Shown here: piece after piece, positions 35,066-44,388 of the stretch
How positions within the stretch are numbered: the stretch's first letter is position 1
Layout: each line of letters starts with the position of its first letter
Assembly: GCA_024508935.1 (NCBI GenBank)
Contig: JANINW010000018.1
Span: 80,566-144,565, forward strand
Source: Flavipsychrobacter sp.
GTDB lineage: Bacteria > Bacteroidota > Bacteroidia > Chitinophagales > Chitinophagaceae
Reading direction: 5' to 3'
DNA: 64,000 bases
Notes under the pieces: model-generated
Seen by the model: the letters and a program-made list of their open reading frames with translations, nothing else
The model's database searches: none
Told to the model about the DNA's origin: nothing
Made by a program: the position numbers and the translations under genes

Positions 35066-35800
35066 ATGCTGCAAACAACAAAAGGAATTGTTCTCAGATC
35101 GGTAAAATACGGGGAAACCAGTCTTATCTGCACAGTATTCACTTCGTTGCACGGTGTGCAAAGCTACATGGTGCAGGGAGTAAGAAGCAGTAAATCAAAA
35201 CAACAGCGCGCGGGCCTTTTGCAATCAGGCTCTTTGCTGGACCTTGTCGTGGACCAGAAACCGCAACGCAATCTCCAGCGCATCCGCGAGTATCATGCCG
35301 CGCATATATATATGACCTTGCATGAAGAGATCATTAAAAACAGTATTGCTTTATTTTCAATAGAATTGCTGCTGCGCCTTTTGCCGGAGCATGCGGCAAT
35401 GCCAGAACTATTTGAATTTTCGTATGAATACCTCGTATTGCTGGACACAACACCATTAAAAGATGCCGGCAATTTCCCTTTATACTTTATCATCCATTGC
35501 AGCCGTTTGCTTGGCTACGAGATACGCGGTCATTATGGGCCATCTACTCCATTCTTGGATATTGCTGAAGGTGCATTCAGTGCCCATCCGCCTGCTATTA
35601 TTCCATACCTTACCGACGAAGAAACGCGTGCGCTGAATGATATGCTGAACACGGAAAACATACAGGACATAATAAAAATAGAATTGAATGCAGCGATAAG
35701 AAGTCACCTGCTCGATTGGTACATTGAATTTTTGCACCGTCACACCCAGCACCTGGGTAGTATAAAATCGTTAAGTGTACTGCAAGCCGTACTGCATTAG
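35066..35800 (+). CDS. recO: DNA repair protein RecO
   Basis: 244 residues. N-terminal OB fold (LQTTKGIVLRSVKYGETSLICTVFTSLHGVQSYMVQGVR) and an all-helical C-terminal domain. RecO anneals single strands and loads RecA with RecR/RecF in gap repair. The zinc-finger cysteines found in some RecO proteins are absent, as in many Bacteroidota members. Start 6 bp after porZ, so the two genes are on one transcript. 3' end overlaps a small minus-strand gene by 4 bp. Confidence 0.92.
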   Translation: MLQTTKGIVLRSVKYGETSLICTVFTSLHGVQSYMVQGVRSSKSKQQRAGLLQSGSLLDLVVDQKPQRNLQRIREYHAAHIYMTLHEEIIKNSIALFSIELLLRLLPEHAAMPELFEFSYEYLVLLDTTPLKDAGNFPLYFIIHCSRLLGYEIRGHYGPSTPFLDIAEGAFSAHPPAIIPYLTDEETRALNDMLNTENIQDIIKIELNAAIRSHLLDWYIEFLHRHTQHLGSIKSLSVLQAVLH

Positions 35801-35979
35801 CCTTCACAGCCCAACAGCCGCAGGCCTCCATAGAATACGGCTATCCAGATAAGCCCCTTTATAAGAAAGAATAAAAAGCCCGCCAGGCCAATTCTTTTCA
35901 ACCACTTGACCAATCCTTTATTTTTACCGTCTTCCTTAATATGTTGCGGTTCCATAGTTTCTTTACAACAGCTTTTCAT
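35797..35979 (-). CDS. Small single-pass membrane protein
   Basis: 60 residues: hydrophilic N-terminus with a CC pair (MKSCCKETMEPQ), a Lys-rich stretch, one or two hydrophobic helices at about 32-55 (GLAGFLFFLIKGLIWIAVFYGGLRLLG) and a short CEG tail. It could instead start at Met9 (35955). I do not recognise it, but the positive-inside layout and the conserved place downstream of recO make it plausible. Function unknown. Confidence 0.6.
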   Translation of the reverse strand: MKSCCKETMEPQHIKEDGKNKGLVKWLKRIGLAGFLFFLIKGLIWIAVFYGGLRLLGCEG

Positions 35980-36038
35980 ATACCCGGCATCAGCGGGGCA
36001 AATCTACGCCTTTTACCTGTTTGTTATATCTTGCATCT

Positions 36039-37766
36039 ATGTATTTAAGAAAGCTTTTACTACCGGTTCTTTTTACTTGTAGTGGATGGGTGTCTTTAGC
36101 CCAGCAGCCCGCTTCTCCTTATCCTCAAAACTATTTCCGCAATCCTTTGGATATTCCCATTTTGCTGGCCGGCAATTTCGGAGAATGTCGCCCCGGGCAT
36201 TTTCATAGCGGTATAGATATTAAAACCAATGGAAAAGAGAACCTGGTTGTACATGCCGCGGCTGATGGATACATATCGCGAATAAAAATGGAAAAGGGCG
36301 GGTTTGGCCACGCCTTGTATGTAAAACACCCTAACGGATATACCACCTTATATGCTCACCTGAATGATTTTGTACCAGAGCTGCAAAAACTCTTGAAGGC
36401 CGAACAGTATAAAAATGAAAGCTGGCAGGTAGATATAGTTCTTGATTCCATGCAGTACCCGGTAAAAAAAGGCCAGCAAATAGCCTGGTCGGGCAATACG
36501 GGCGCATCTACCGCACCGCACCTGCATTTTGAAATAAGGAACACGACAACCGAACACCCGCTAAATCCTATGCTGTTTGGGTTACCAATCGTCGACAAAA
36601 TACCACCAAAACCGGAACAGATCGCTATATATGACCTGCGTAAAGGTGTGTACCAGCAAGACCCTGAAATAATAACCCTGCATAAAAAAGGGAATGTATA
36701 TGTGCCGTCTAAAGACACTATTAAGGTCTACACGCCTGAACCTGCGCTGGGTATCAACGTGAATGATTTTATGAACGGCAGCACCAATACACTGGGGTAC
36801 TATACGGCATCGGTATACATGAATAATGCTATGATTATTACGGTAAGACTTGATGATATTGGCTACGATGAGACACGTTACTTGCATGCATTTTCTGACT
36901 ATAAAACAAAAAAGCTGAAAGGCATATGGATGCAATGTTTGTTTGAGCAACTTGGCAACGGCTTATCGCATATTTATGAATATACTTCGTCTTACAGGCG
37001 CTTCTCTGAAAGAGGCCGTTTGGAAGCCAATATAGGCCAGGTAAAAACAGTACGCATAGATATAACAGATGCCAGCGGCAATAAAAGTACGGTCAGTTTT
37101 CTGATGCAGTTTAACAAACCAACAGACCTTCCGCCAGTAGCATGCGATAAGAAAAATCTATTCAATGTAAATAAGGCCAATAGCTTTAGTAATACCAACG
37201 TAGCATTTGTGCTGGACGAAAAAGCATTGTACGAAACAATGTGTTTTGAATTCGACCGGAAAAGAGATGCCGATAGTTATTCAGATCGCTTTGGTATCAG
37301 CAAATCTTATATACCGGTGCATACACGCTTTGATCTTTATTTGAAACCCGATAAGCCTGTGCCGTTTGATTTGAGAGATAAAATAGCCGCTATATACAAT
37401 GATGGTACATCTGAAACTGGCATGGGCATGACTAATGATGATGACTGGTATAAAGCTTCTGTAAGAAATTTTGGTGAATACCGCCTTGTGGCTGATACAA
37501 TACCACCTGCCATCAAGTCTTTACAAAAAGAAAATGCTGTGCTTACCAAGGCAGGCGCTATTAGCTTCTCCGCAACTGAAACTACCACCTCGGTAAAAAA
37601 ATTCAGGGGAGAGCTGGATGGTAAATGGATATGTTTTGAGCAAAGAGGCAATAATTTCATTTACAGGTTTGATGAGCATTGCCCGCCCGGGAAACATACA
37701 TTGGTAGTAACGGCAGCCGACGAAAATGATAATACCAGCCGTTTAACTTATAATTTTACGCGATAA
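36039..37766 (+). CDS. Secreted M23-family metallopeptidase
   Basis: 575 residues. Signal peptide ends SLAQ. Residues about 45-190 form the LytM/M23 domain, with HFHSGIDI (HxxxD zinc ligands) and the HLHFEIR motif (HxH). Insertions and GYTTLYAHLNDF lie between. The 380 residues after it are a family-specific C-terminal beta-rich region without an obvious name. Likely a periplasmic peptidoglycan endopeptidase. ATG 36039 (MYLRKLLLPVLF) is chosen over an ATG at 36021 because it starts the signal peptide. bcp follows 11 bp downstream, so they may be co-transcribed. Confidence 0.9.
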   Translation: MYLRKLLLPVLFTCSGWVSLAQQPASPYPQNYFRNPLDIPILLAGNFGECRPGHFHSGIDIKTNGKENLVVHAAADGYISRIKMEKGGFGHALYVKHPNGYTTLYAHLNDFVPELQKLLKAEQYKNESWQVDIVLDSMQYPVKKGQQIAWSGNTGASTAPHLHFEIRNTTTEHPLNPMLFGLPIVDKIPPKPEQIAIYDLRKGVYQQDPEIITLHKKGNVYVPSKDTIKVYTPEPALGINVNDFMNGSTNTLGYYTASVYMNNAMIITVRLDDIGYDETRYLHAFSDYKTKKLKGIWMQCLFEQLGNGLSHIYEYTSSYRRFSERGRLEANIGQVKTVRIDITDASGNKSTVSFLMQFNKPTDLPPVACDKKNLFNVNKANSFSNTNVAFVLDEKALYETMCFEFDRKRDADSYSDRFGISKSYIPVHTRFDLYLKPDKPVPFDLRDKIAAIYNDGTSETGMGMTNDDDWYKASVRNFGEYRLVADTIPPAIKSLQKENAVLTKAGAISFSATETTTSVKKFRGELDGKWICFEQRGNNFIYRFDEHCPPGKHTLVVTAADENDNTSRLTYNFTR

Positions 37767-37777
37767 AAGACTGAATC

Positions 37778-38239
37778 ATGGAATTGCAAGCAGGAGATAA
37801 AGCACCTGATTTTAAAACAACAGACCAAAACGGGAATACTATTTCACTGAAAGATTACAAAGGACAAAAAGTAGCGTTGTTCTTCTATCCTGAAGATGAC
37901 ACACCTGTTTGTACTGCTGAAGCGTGTAACCTTCGGGATAATTTTTCAGCACTAAAAGCAAAAGGCATAACAGTATTAGGCGTTAGTCCGAATGACGAAA
38001 AGCAGCATAAAAAATTTGAACAGAAATTTCAACTACCCTTTACTTTGCTGGTAGACGATGATAAGAAGATCGCCAATAAATACGGAGTATGGGGAGAGAA
38101 GAACATGTACGGCCACATCTTTATGGGCATTAAGCGCACTACGTTCCTGATTGATGAAAAAGGAAAAATAGCGCATATCATTAAACGCGTACTTTCAAAA
38201 AAACATACAGAGCAGATACTAAAAGCCTGGCAGCTTTAA
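37778..38239 (+). CDS. bcp: Thiol peroxidase Bcp (peroxiredoxin)
   Basis: 153 residues. Peroxidatic Cys45 and resolving Cys50 lie in DTPVCTAEACNLRD, the C-x4-C arrangement of Bcp/PrxQ-type enzymes. It reduces H2O2 and organic hydroperoxides using thioredoxin. Cytoplasmic, no signal peptide. Starts 11 bp after the M23 gene and ends overlapping the convergent DUF5686 gene by 4 bp. Confidence 0.95.
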   Translation: MELQAGDKAPDFKTTDQNGNTISLKDYKGQKVALFFYPEDDTPVCTAEACNLRDNFSALKAKGITVLGVSPNDEKQHKKFEQKFQLPFTLLVDDDKKIANKYGVWGEKNMYGHIFMGIKRTTFLIDEKGKIAHIIKRVLSKKHTEQILKAWQL

Positions 38240-40827
38240 AAAGTAAATTTAATACTACCGAATACACCAAAGTATTTGTTCTGTGGTTCGGTGGGCAGAC
38301 GTTTGGGGGCTACCCGCCATACAAAGTCTACACGAAACAGGCGGAATATGTTTTCTATACCTGTACCTAATTCCAGGTATGGATTGCCTTCAAGTGTACG
38401 GAATGCAAAACCTTTATTCAGGTTGAGGGCCTTATTTGAATTGGACAAGCTACCCACAATACCTTTTGCCGTCCAGAACTGGCGGAGCTTTAATTTTTTA
38501 ACCCCAGGTATGTAGGTGAAAATACCCCCACCTAAAGAGTGTTCTATATTGATGCCGGCATATTGGTCGCTGATGAACTCGTATTGGTTCATCATATTGA
38601 ATGCGTATTTATTGTAGGTATAATACTCATTGCCCGGGTGTGTTTCCAGCAAAGGATAAGGCAAGGTGCCGAAATATTTACCGGCAAATACATTCATATA
38701 GATAGTACCGAACGGTGCAACCTTTATATAATCAGAAACAGAGAAAATTATCTTGTTATACTTATAACCGCTATTCAATACACCTTTTAAACCTATGGCA
38801 TATCTTGCTTCTACAATAGGATATTTGCTGCCCAGGCTGGTACGATAGTAATTCCCTTCCAGGAACTTTTCTTTGTATGCATACCTTAAGCGAACATTAA
38901 TTTCTGTATTCACAATTGTGCTGGAAGCATTGCCTGTTTCATCTTTAAATATTGAGGCATCCGGTAAAGGGCTGTAAGGATCGTATTGCTTGTTCAGCAC
39001 AGTAAGCATATGGCTAAAGCCACTGAAATATTCTTTGTAAAATTCAAATCTTGCATCTCTTACAAATATCAGCTTCTGGGGTATGCCCTTTTTTCTTACT
39101 GCTACGCTGAATATGTTATCATAGCTCACCTTGTCATAGTAGTTCACCGTACGGTCGATATCGGCTGTGTAAGAAGCAAACAAATAGGTGCGGGGCTGCC
39201 TGTCCAGCAACCAAAGCGCAGCGCCACTGTATTTAAAACGCTTGTCTAAAACACCGTATGCTACATAGCCGTTGAGGTATACATCTTTGAACAACTTGGG
39301 TGTGGTGCCCATAGAAAACCGGAAACGGTTACCTTCTATAAGGTTGTTGCTGTAAATATTCCAATATGGTCCAATTTCAATAGGACCATATTTCACCACG
39401 CCTGTAGCCAATACCTTCACCAGGTTGCGGAACTTATTGTACTTAGGGTCCTGTTCCAGTTCATCAAACATGTTATAAATGGCACGTTCGTTCCTGCTCA
39501 GCGTATCGTGCCTAAGGTTTACCCATGTATCTTCTGTTACGTCCTGTGCGGTGTCAGCCATTATGATATCCGGCTTAAACTTCTGGCTGTTGACAATAGC
39601 GCCAATAGCTGGGTCGTTGATAACGATGTTCCTATATGAAGTGGTTTTTCGAGCTATAAAACCCGGTGGTTTGATAATTCCACCCGGCGGCATCAACTTG
39701 GCAGAAAAATGTTCTTTGGTGCAAAACCAAATGCTGTCTCCTACAGGGTGAAATTCTTTATAAAATTCTGCATCCTTTACCCAGTTTATATTGGCATCCT
39801 TTGGCAGCAGTGCATACATATATTGCAAAGCGAATACGGAATCAACGATACGTATTTTCCCGCTGAAACAGTTCTCACCGCTGCGCAAAGGTTCATAGCT
39901 CAGTTCTATTACATTGTACCCTTGTACCTGTATAGTATCTTTTATGCGGTATTTGTAATAGGTAGGGCCGGCATTGCTTATCGGGCTGACAAATTTCTTA
40001 TCGAAGAATGAGAGGAAGTTGTTGTATGGGTTAATGTCCACATTCATGGTGCCGAGATAAGTATTCAGGCTTTTGTTATTTACACCATGTATTTGTGTTG
40101 CTTTTATAAACTCTTTTGTCTTTTTAGGTTTCCTCTGAAAATAGTAATCAGACAAAGCTTCGGTTAGGAAAAAAGGTAAAAAAGGTTCGCTGCCGGTCGA
40201 GTCTATGTTCTTATAGATATAGCTCAGGTTTTTCAGGTAGGGTACCGGTACCTTTTCAAATTGCTCCTGGCTTACATTCAGCAGATCAATTTCTACTTTG
40301 TTATACGCCTCATAGCTATAGTTTTCTGTTTTGTCGGGGTTATTATATTCTTTCCTGGCTATTACTTTCTTGAGCAGTAGTATAGCAGGGTCTTCCCCGG
40401 CATGCACGGTCACCTCGTCCAGTTTATTATTCTCCTGCTCCAGCTCCACCCACATTTCTATGGTATGGTCATTATGATCTATAACCTTGCGATAGGTTTT
40501 ATAGCCGATAGCTAGTACCTGAATGGTATCGTTAGGTGGTGCATCAAAACTGAACTCGAAATTGCCATCCAATCCCGCTGGTGTACCTATCAAAGAATTA
40601 ACAAAATTTATGGTGGCAAAAGGCACCGCCTGGCCGGTAACTTTATCTCTTACAATTCCCCTCACCACGTACCCATCAGCAGCCATGGCTTTTGCCGTAT
40701 CTGCAGGCTGGGTAGCAACCTGCAAACTGCTATCTGCCAGCAAATGAACAGAATCAGCACTTTGTCCATATGCGTGAATGCATGTGGAAAGCAGCACCAG
40801 CAGGTATGTGATATACTTTTTAATCAT
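38236..40827 (-). CDS. DUF5686 outer-membrane protein with carboxypeptidase-regulatory-like domain
   Basis: 863 residues. Signal peptide ends IHAYGQ. Residues 50-140 are a CarboxypepD_reg-like sandwich (VVRGIVRDKVTGQAVPFATINF...). The remainder is the DUF5686 barrel region (for example KNIDSTGSEPFLPFFLTEALSDYYFQR) and ends in a Phe-terminated strand (VFGSIKFTF), as expected for an outer-membrane barrel. Function in the family is not established. 3' end overlaps bcp by 4 bp. The 142-bp space upstream to the YkgJ gene holds a divergent promoter region. Confidence 0.85.
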   Translation of the reverse strand: MIKKYITYLLVLLSTCIHAYGQSADSVHLLADSSLQVATQPADTAKAMAADGYVVRGIVRDKVTGQAVPFATINFVNSLIGTPAGLDGNFEFSFDAPPNDTIQVLAIGYKTYRKVIDHNDHTIEMWVELEQENNKLDEVTVHAGEDPAILLLKKVIARKEYNNPDKTENYSYEAYNKVEIDLLNVSQEQFEKVPVPYLKNLSYIYKNIDSTGSEPFLPFFLTEALSDYYFQRKPKKTKEFIKATQIHGVNNKSLNTYLGTMNVDINPYNNFLSFFDKKFVSPISNAGPTYYKYRIKDTIQVQGYNVIELSYEPLRSGENCFSGKIRIVDSVFALQYMYALLPKDANINWVKDAEFYKEFHPVGDSIWFCTKEHFSAKLMPPGGIIKPPGFIARKTTSYRNIVINDPAIGAIVNSQKFKPDIIMADTAQDVTEDTWVNLRHDTLSRNERAIYNMFDELEQDPKYNKFRNLVKVLATGVVKYGPIEIGPYWNIYSNNLIEGNRFRFSMGTTPKLFKDVYLNGYVAYGVLDKRFKYSGAALWLLDRQPRTYLFASYTADIDRTVNYYDKVSYDNIFSVAVRKKGIPQKLIFVRDARFEFYKEYFSGFSHMLTVLNKQYDPYSPLPDASIFKDETGNASSTIVNTEINVRLRYAYKEKFLEGNYYRTSLGSKYPIVEARYAIGLKGVLNSGYKYNKIIFSVSDYIKVAPFGTIYMNVFAGKYFGTLPYPLLETHPGNEYYTYNKYAFNMMNQYEFISDQYAGINIEHSLGGGIFTYIPGVKKLKLRQFWTAKGIVGSLSNSNKALNLNKGFAFRTLEGNPYLELGTGIENIFRLFRVDFVWRVAPKRLPTEPQNKYFGVFGSIKFTF

Positions 40828-40969
40828 TTATAAACCCGGGCAGTATTGCTGCCCCGACCAAATTTTTCCGGGTGTTTCATTGTGCAAACAGCCAGCAAGG
40901 TAATTGGTATAAAAAAGGTTAACAAAAATAATACCACTATGTACCAAACCATTATATTTACAAACTTGT

Positions 40970-41470
40970 ATGGATTTGAAAGCATTCCGAAAAAAAGCGT
41001 CAGCCAAGAAGGCTAAACTGACTGCGTTCTTACAAAAACTGGATGATATTGTACCGGAAGATATGCCTAAACTGGTAACAGAAGTAGATGCGACTGTTTG
41101 GCGTGATGTAGATTGTACTACCTGTGCCAATTGCTGCAAAACAATGACGCCTACTTTTACGCCCAAAGATATCAAACGCATTTCGGCCCATGTAGGTATG
41201 ACAGCTGCCGAATTCAAAGAAAAATGGTTGCATAAAGAAGAGGACACGGGCGACTGGGTAAATGATAACCAGCCTTGCCAGTTCCTGGTAAATGATATGT
41301 GTTCTATATACGAAGTACGCCCGAGGGATTGTGCAGAATTCCCCCACCATTATAAAAGGCCGTTTGATATGTATAACGACACTTTTATACAAAACCTGCA
41401 CCGCTGCCCGGCCACATTTACACTGGTAGAAAGGCTGGAACAAAGGGTACGCAAGGAATACGAATGGTAA
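40970..41470 (+). CDS. YkgJ-family cysteine-cluster protein
   Basis: 166 residues. Cysteines are arranged CTTCANCC near residue 45, then CQFLVNDMCSIYEVRPRDCAEFP and a distal HRCPATF. This CxxCxxCC...C...C...C pattern is the UPF0153/YkgJ zinc- or Fe-S-binding family. Its role is unknown, though it has been linked to metal handling and redox. It starts with a long Lys-rich helix (FRKKASAKKAKLTAFLQK). polA follows 48 bp downstream. Confidence 0.9.
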   Translation: MDLKAFRKKASAKKAKLTAFLQKLDDIVPEDMPKLVTEVDATVWRDVDCTTCANCCKTMTPTFTPKDIKRISAHVGMTAAEFKEKWLHKEEDTGDWVNDNQPCQFLVNDMCSIYEVRPRDCAEFPHHYKRPFDMYNDTFIQNLHRCPATFTLVERLEQRVRKEYEW

Positions 41471-41518
41471 TTCTTCAATGAATAAATAGATTTGAAGACA
41501 TTGCGCTAACTTAGCTGC

Positions 41519-44347
41519 ATGTCTGAAAAAAAGCTTTTTTTGCTCGATGCAATGGCGCTGATATACCGTGCCTATTATGCATTGATACGCAGCCCACGCA
41601 TCACCAGCACGGGCAGGAATACAAATGCACAATTTGGTTTTACTACTACACTGCTCGATCTTATCAATAAAGAGAAACCCACCCACCTTGCAGTAGTCTT
41701 TGATACCCATGCCCCCACAGAAAGGCATACCGATTTTACAGATTATAAAGCCAACAGGCAGGAAGCACCGGAAGATATCCTGTCTGCCATTCCGGACATA
41801 AAGCGCATTATCAAAGGTTTTAACCTGCCGTGTATGGAAAAAGACGGCTATGAGGCCGATGATGTAATAGGAGCCTTGGCACACGAAGCTGCTGAACTGG
41901 GCTATACCGTGTATATGGTCACGCCTGATAAGGATTACGGGCAGTTGGTAAAGGATAATGTGTTTATCTACAAGCCTGCCTACCAGGGGGGAAATGTAGA
42001 AATAATGGGGCCAACAGAAGTGTGCAATAAATGGGGTATAAAAAGAGTAGAGCAGGTAATTGATATACTGGGCCTGATGGGCGATGCCGTAGATAATATT
42101 CCCGGCATACCGGGGGTAGGTGAGAAGACCGCCGCTAAATTGCTGGCCGAATATGATACCCTGGAAAAAGTACTGGAAAATGCAGCCAATATAAAAGGTG
42201 CGCTGGGAGAAAAAGTGCGCAACGGAATGGAATCTGCCATTTTATCAAAAAAACTGGCAACTATTATTACCAATGTGCCTGTGGCCTTCCATGAAGAAGA
42301 TTTCAGGGTAAAAGAAATAGATAAAGAGAAACTTACTGAAGTATTTACCGAGCTTGAATTTAAAGCATTGAGCAAACGCGTGCTGGGCGAGGAAATAAGC
42401 ATTGCCGGTAATAACCAGGGGCCGCTTGACTTGTTTGGCAATGCTGTTGCACAAAAGAATGGAAGTGCGAAAACCACGGTTATAGAAACCAAATCAGAAG
42501 TACAGGAAGAACTGCCAATAGTAGCGACAAAGCATATTGAGAATACACCGCACAATTATAAACTTGTGGCAGATGATGCCGGCATGGAAGAGCTGGTGCA
42601 AAAATTATTGCAGCAAACCGAAGTAGCCTTCGATACAGAAACAACCAATATTGATGCCAACCTGGCCGATATTATTGGTATGAGCTTCTGCTGGGAAACA
42701 GGCACAGCCTATTATGTACCTATCCCCGATAGTAAGGAACGGGCTGTAGACATACTCAATATATTCAAACCCGCATTTGATAAAGAAGACATTACCTGGG
42801 TAGGTCAGAATATTAAGTACGACCTGATGATACTGAAATGGTATGGGTTTGGCCTAAAAGGTAAAACCTATGATACGATGCTGGCCCACTATGTGATAGA
42901 ACCTGACGGCAAGCGCAGCATGGACTTATTGAGCGCAAAATACCTGGGTTACCAACCTGTGTCTATTGAAACATTGATTGGAAAGAAAGGAAAGGGACAG
43001 GGCAATATGCGGGATGTGCCGGTAGAACAGGTAAAGGAATACGCAGCGGAAGATGCAGACGTAACTTACCAATTGAAACAGGCATTCAACCCTATGCTGG
43101 ATCAGCAGGAAGTACGCAGGGTATTTGAAGAAGTAGAAAACCCATTGGTAGAGGTGCTGGTGGATATGGAATATGAAGGTGTAGGTATTGACGTAGGGTT
43201 TTTGCGCGATTATTCTAAAGAACTGGAGCGCGAGATAAAGATCGCGGAAGATAGTGTTTACAAACAGGCAGGCATTGTTTTCAACCTGGCTTCGCCAAAA
43301 CAACTGGGTGAAATACTGTTTGAAAAAATGAAGCTGGATGATAAGGCCAAAAAAACCAAGACCGGCCAGTATGCCACGGGAGAGGACGTATTGGCAAAAC
43401 TGCGCAATAAACACCAGATAGTAGATGATATACTTGCCTTCAGGGAACTAAGCAAACTGAAAAGCACTTACGTAGATGCGTTACCGAATATGATAAACCC
43501 GCGCACCGGCCGGGTACATACCTGCTTCAACCAGGCTGTAGCTGTTACCGGGCGATTGAGCAGTATAGACCCCAACCTGCAAAACATACCCATACGTACC
43601 GAACGCGGACGCGAGATACGCAAGGCATTTATTTCACGCGGTGAAGGCTGGACACTTATTTCGGCCGACTATTCACAAATAGAATTGCGAATAGTGGCTG
43701 CCATAAGCGGCGATGAAAATATGATACAGGCGTTTAAAGAAAATAAAGATATACATACTGCTACAGCAGCTAAGGTATATGGTGTAGCGGAAAATGAAGT
43801 AACGGGCGATATGCGCCGTGCAGCCAAAGCTGTAAATTTTGGTATTATCTACGGGCAAACAGCATTCGGCCTGTCCGAATCATTAGGCATCAGCCGCAGC
43901 GAAGCCAAAACGATTATTGACAATTATTTTGAGCAGTACAGTTCTATTAAGCGGTATATGGATAATACCATTAACTATGCCCGCGAACATGGCTATGTAG
44001 AAACCCTGATGGGCCGCAAACGCTATCTACGCGATATTACTTCTGCCAACCAAACGGTGCGTGGCTATGCTGAACGGAATGCCATTAATTCTCCTATACA
44101 AGGTACTGCAGCAGAAATGATAAAGCTGGCCATGGTAAAGGTGCATAAAGCATTGCAGCAACAAAACATGCGCACACGCATGGTATTGCAGGTGCATGAT
44201 GAATTGGTTTTTGATGTGCCGGAAGACGAAGTTGAAGCAGCAATAAAACTGATAAAAGAAAACATGGAAACAGCAATGGTACTGCCCCATAATGTGCCCA
44301 CGAATGCCGAAGCCGGTACTGGTAAAAACTGGCTGGCAGCTCACTAA
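41519..44347 (+). CDS. polA: DNA polymerase I
   Basis: 942 residues. Domains: N-terminal 5' to 3' exonuclease (FLLDAMALIYRAYYA, DGYEADDVIG, GLMGDAVDNIPGIPGVGEKTA), proofreading 3' to 5' exonuclease with intact acidic residues (FDTETTNI, GQNIKYDL, YAAEDADVTY), and polymerase with motif A SADYSQIELRI, motif B RRAAKAVNFGIIYG and motif C VHDELVF. So it keeps all three activities, unlike the exonuclease-dead PolA of many bacteria. Start ATG 41519. A perfect 18-bp bidirectional terminator follows. Confidence 0.97.
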   Translation: MSEKKLFLLDAMALIYRAYYALIRSPRITSTGRNTNAQFGFTTTLLDLINKEKPTHLAVVFDTHAPTERHTDFTDYKANRQEAPEDILSAIPDIKRIIKGFNLPCMEKDGYEADDVIGALAHEAAELGYTVYMVTPDKDYGQLVKDNVFIYKPAYQGGNVEIMGPTEVCNKWGIKRVEQVIDILGLMGDAVDNIPGIPGVGEKTAAKLLAEYDTLEKVLENAANIKGALGEKVRNGMESAILSKKLATIITNVPVAFHEEDFRVKEIDKEKLTEVFTELEFKALSKRVLGEEISIAGNNQGPLDLFGNAVAQKNGSAKTTVIETKSEVQEELPIVATKHIENTPHNYKLVADDAGMEELVQKLLQQTEVAFDTETTNIDANLADIIGMSFCWETGTAYYVPIPDSKERAVDILNIFKPAFDKEDITWVGQNIKYDLMILKWYGFGLKGKTYDTMLAHYVIEPDGKRSMDLLSAKYLGYQPVSIETLIGKKGKGQGNMRDVPVEQVKEYAAEDADVTYQLKQAFNPMLDQQEVRRVFEEVENPLVEVLVDMEYEGVGIDVGFLRDYSKELEREIKIAEDSVYKQAGIVFNLASPKQLGEILFEKMKLDDKAKKTKTGQYATGEDVLAKLRNKHQIVDDILAFRELSKLKSTYVDALPNMINPRTGRVHTCFNQAVAVTGRLSSIDPNLQNIPIRTERGREIRKAFISRGEGWTLISADYSQIELRIVAAISGDENMIQAFKENKDIHTATAAKVYGVAENEVTGDMRRAAKAVNFGIIYGQTAFGLSESLGISRSEAKTIIDNYFEQYSSIKRYMDNTINYAREHGYVETLMGRKRYLRDITSANQTVRGYAERNAINSPIQGTAAEMIKLAMVKVHKALQQQNMRTRMVLQVHDELVFDVPEDEVEAAIKLIKENMETAMVLPHNVPTNAEAGTGKNWLAAH

Positions 44348-44386
44348 ATTAAAACAGCCGCTACAAATTGTAGCGGCTGTTTTAAT
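44348..44386. terminator. Bidirectional terminator after polA
   Basis: Perfect 18-bp stem (44348-44365 with 44369-44386; inner part AGCCGCTACA/TGTAGCGGCT), 3-nt loop, flanked by A and T runs. It starts at the base after the polA stop and also serves the convergent acyltransferase gene. Confidence 0.93.
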
Positions 44387-44388
44387 TA

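Noticed and set aside
40838-40854. Small hairpin (GGGCAG/CTGCCC) just upstream of the DUF5686 gene start.
   Set aside because: It has no T run in either direction and sits in the 5' leader, so it is not called a terminator; a regulatory role cannot be supported from one copy.
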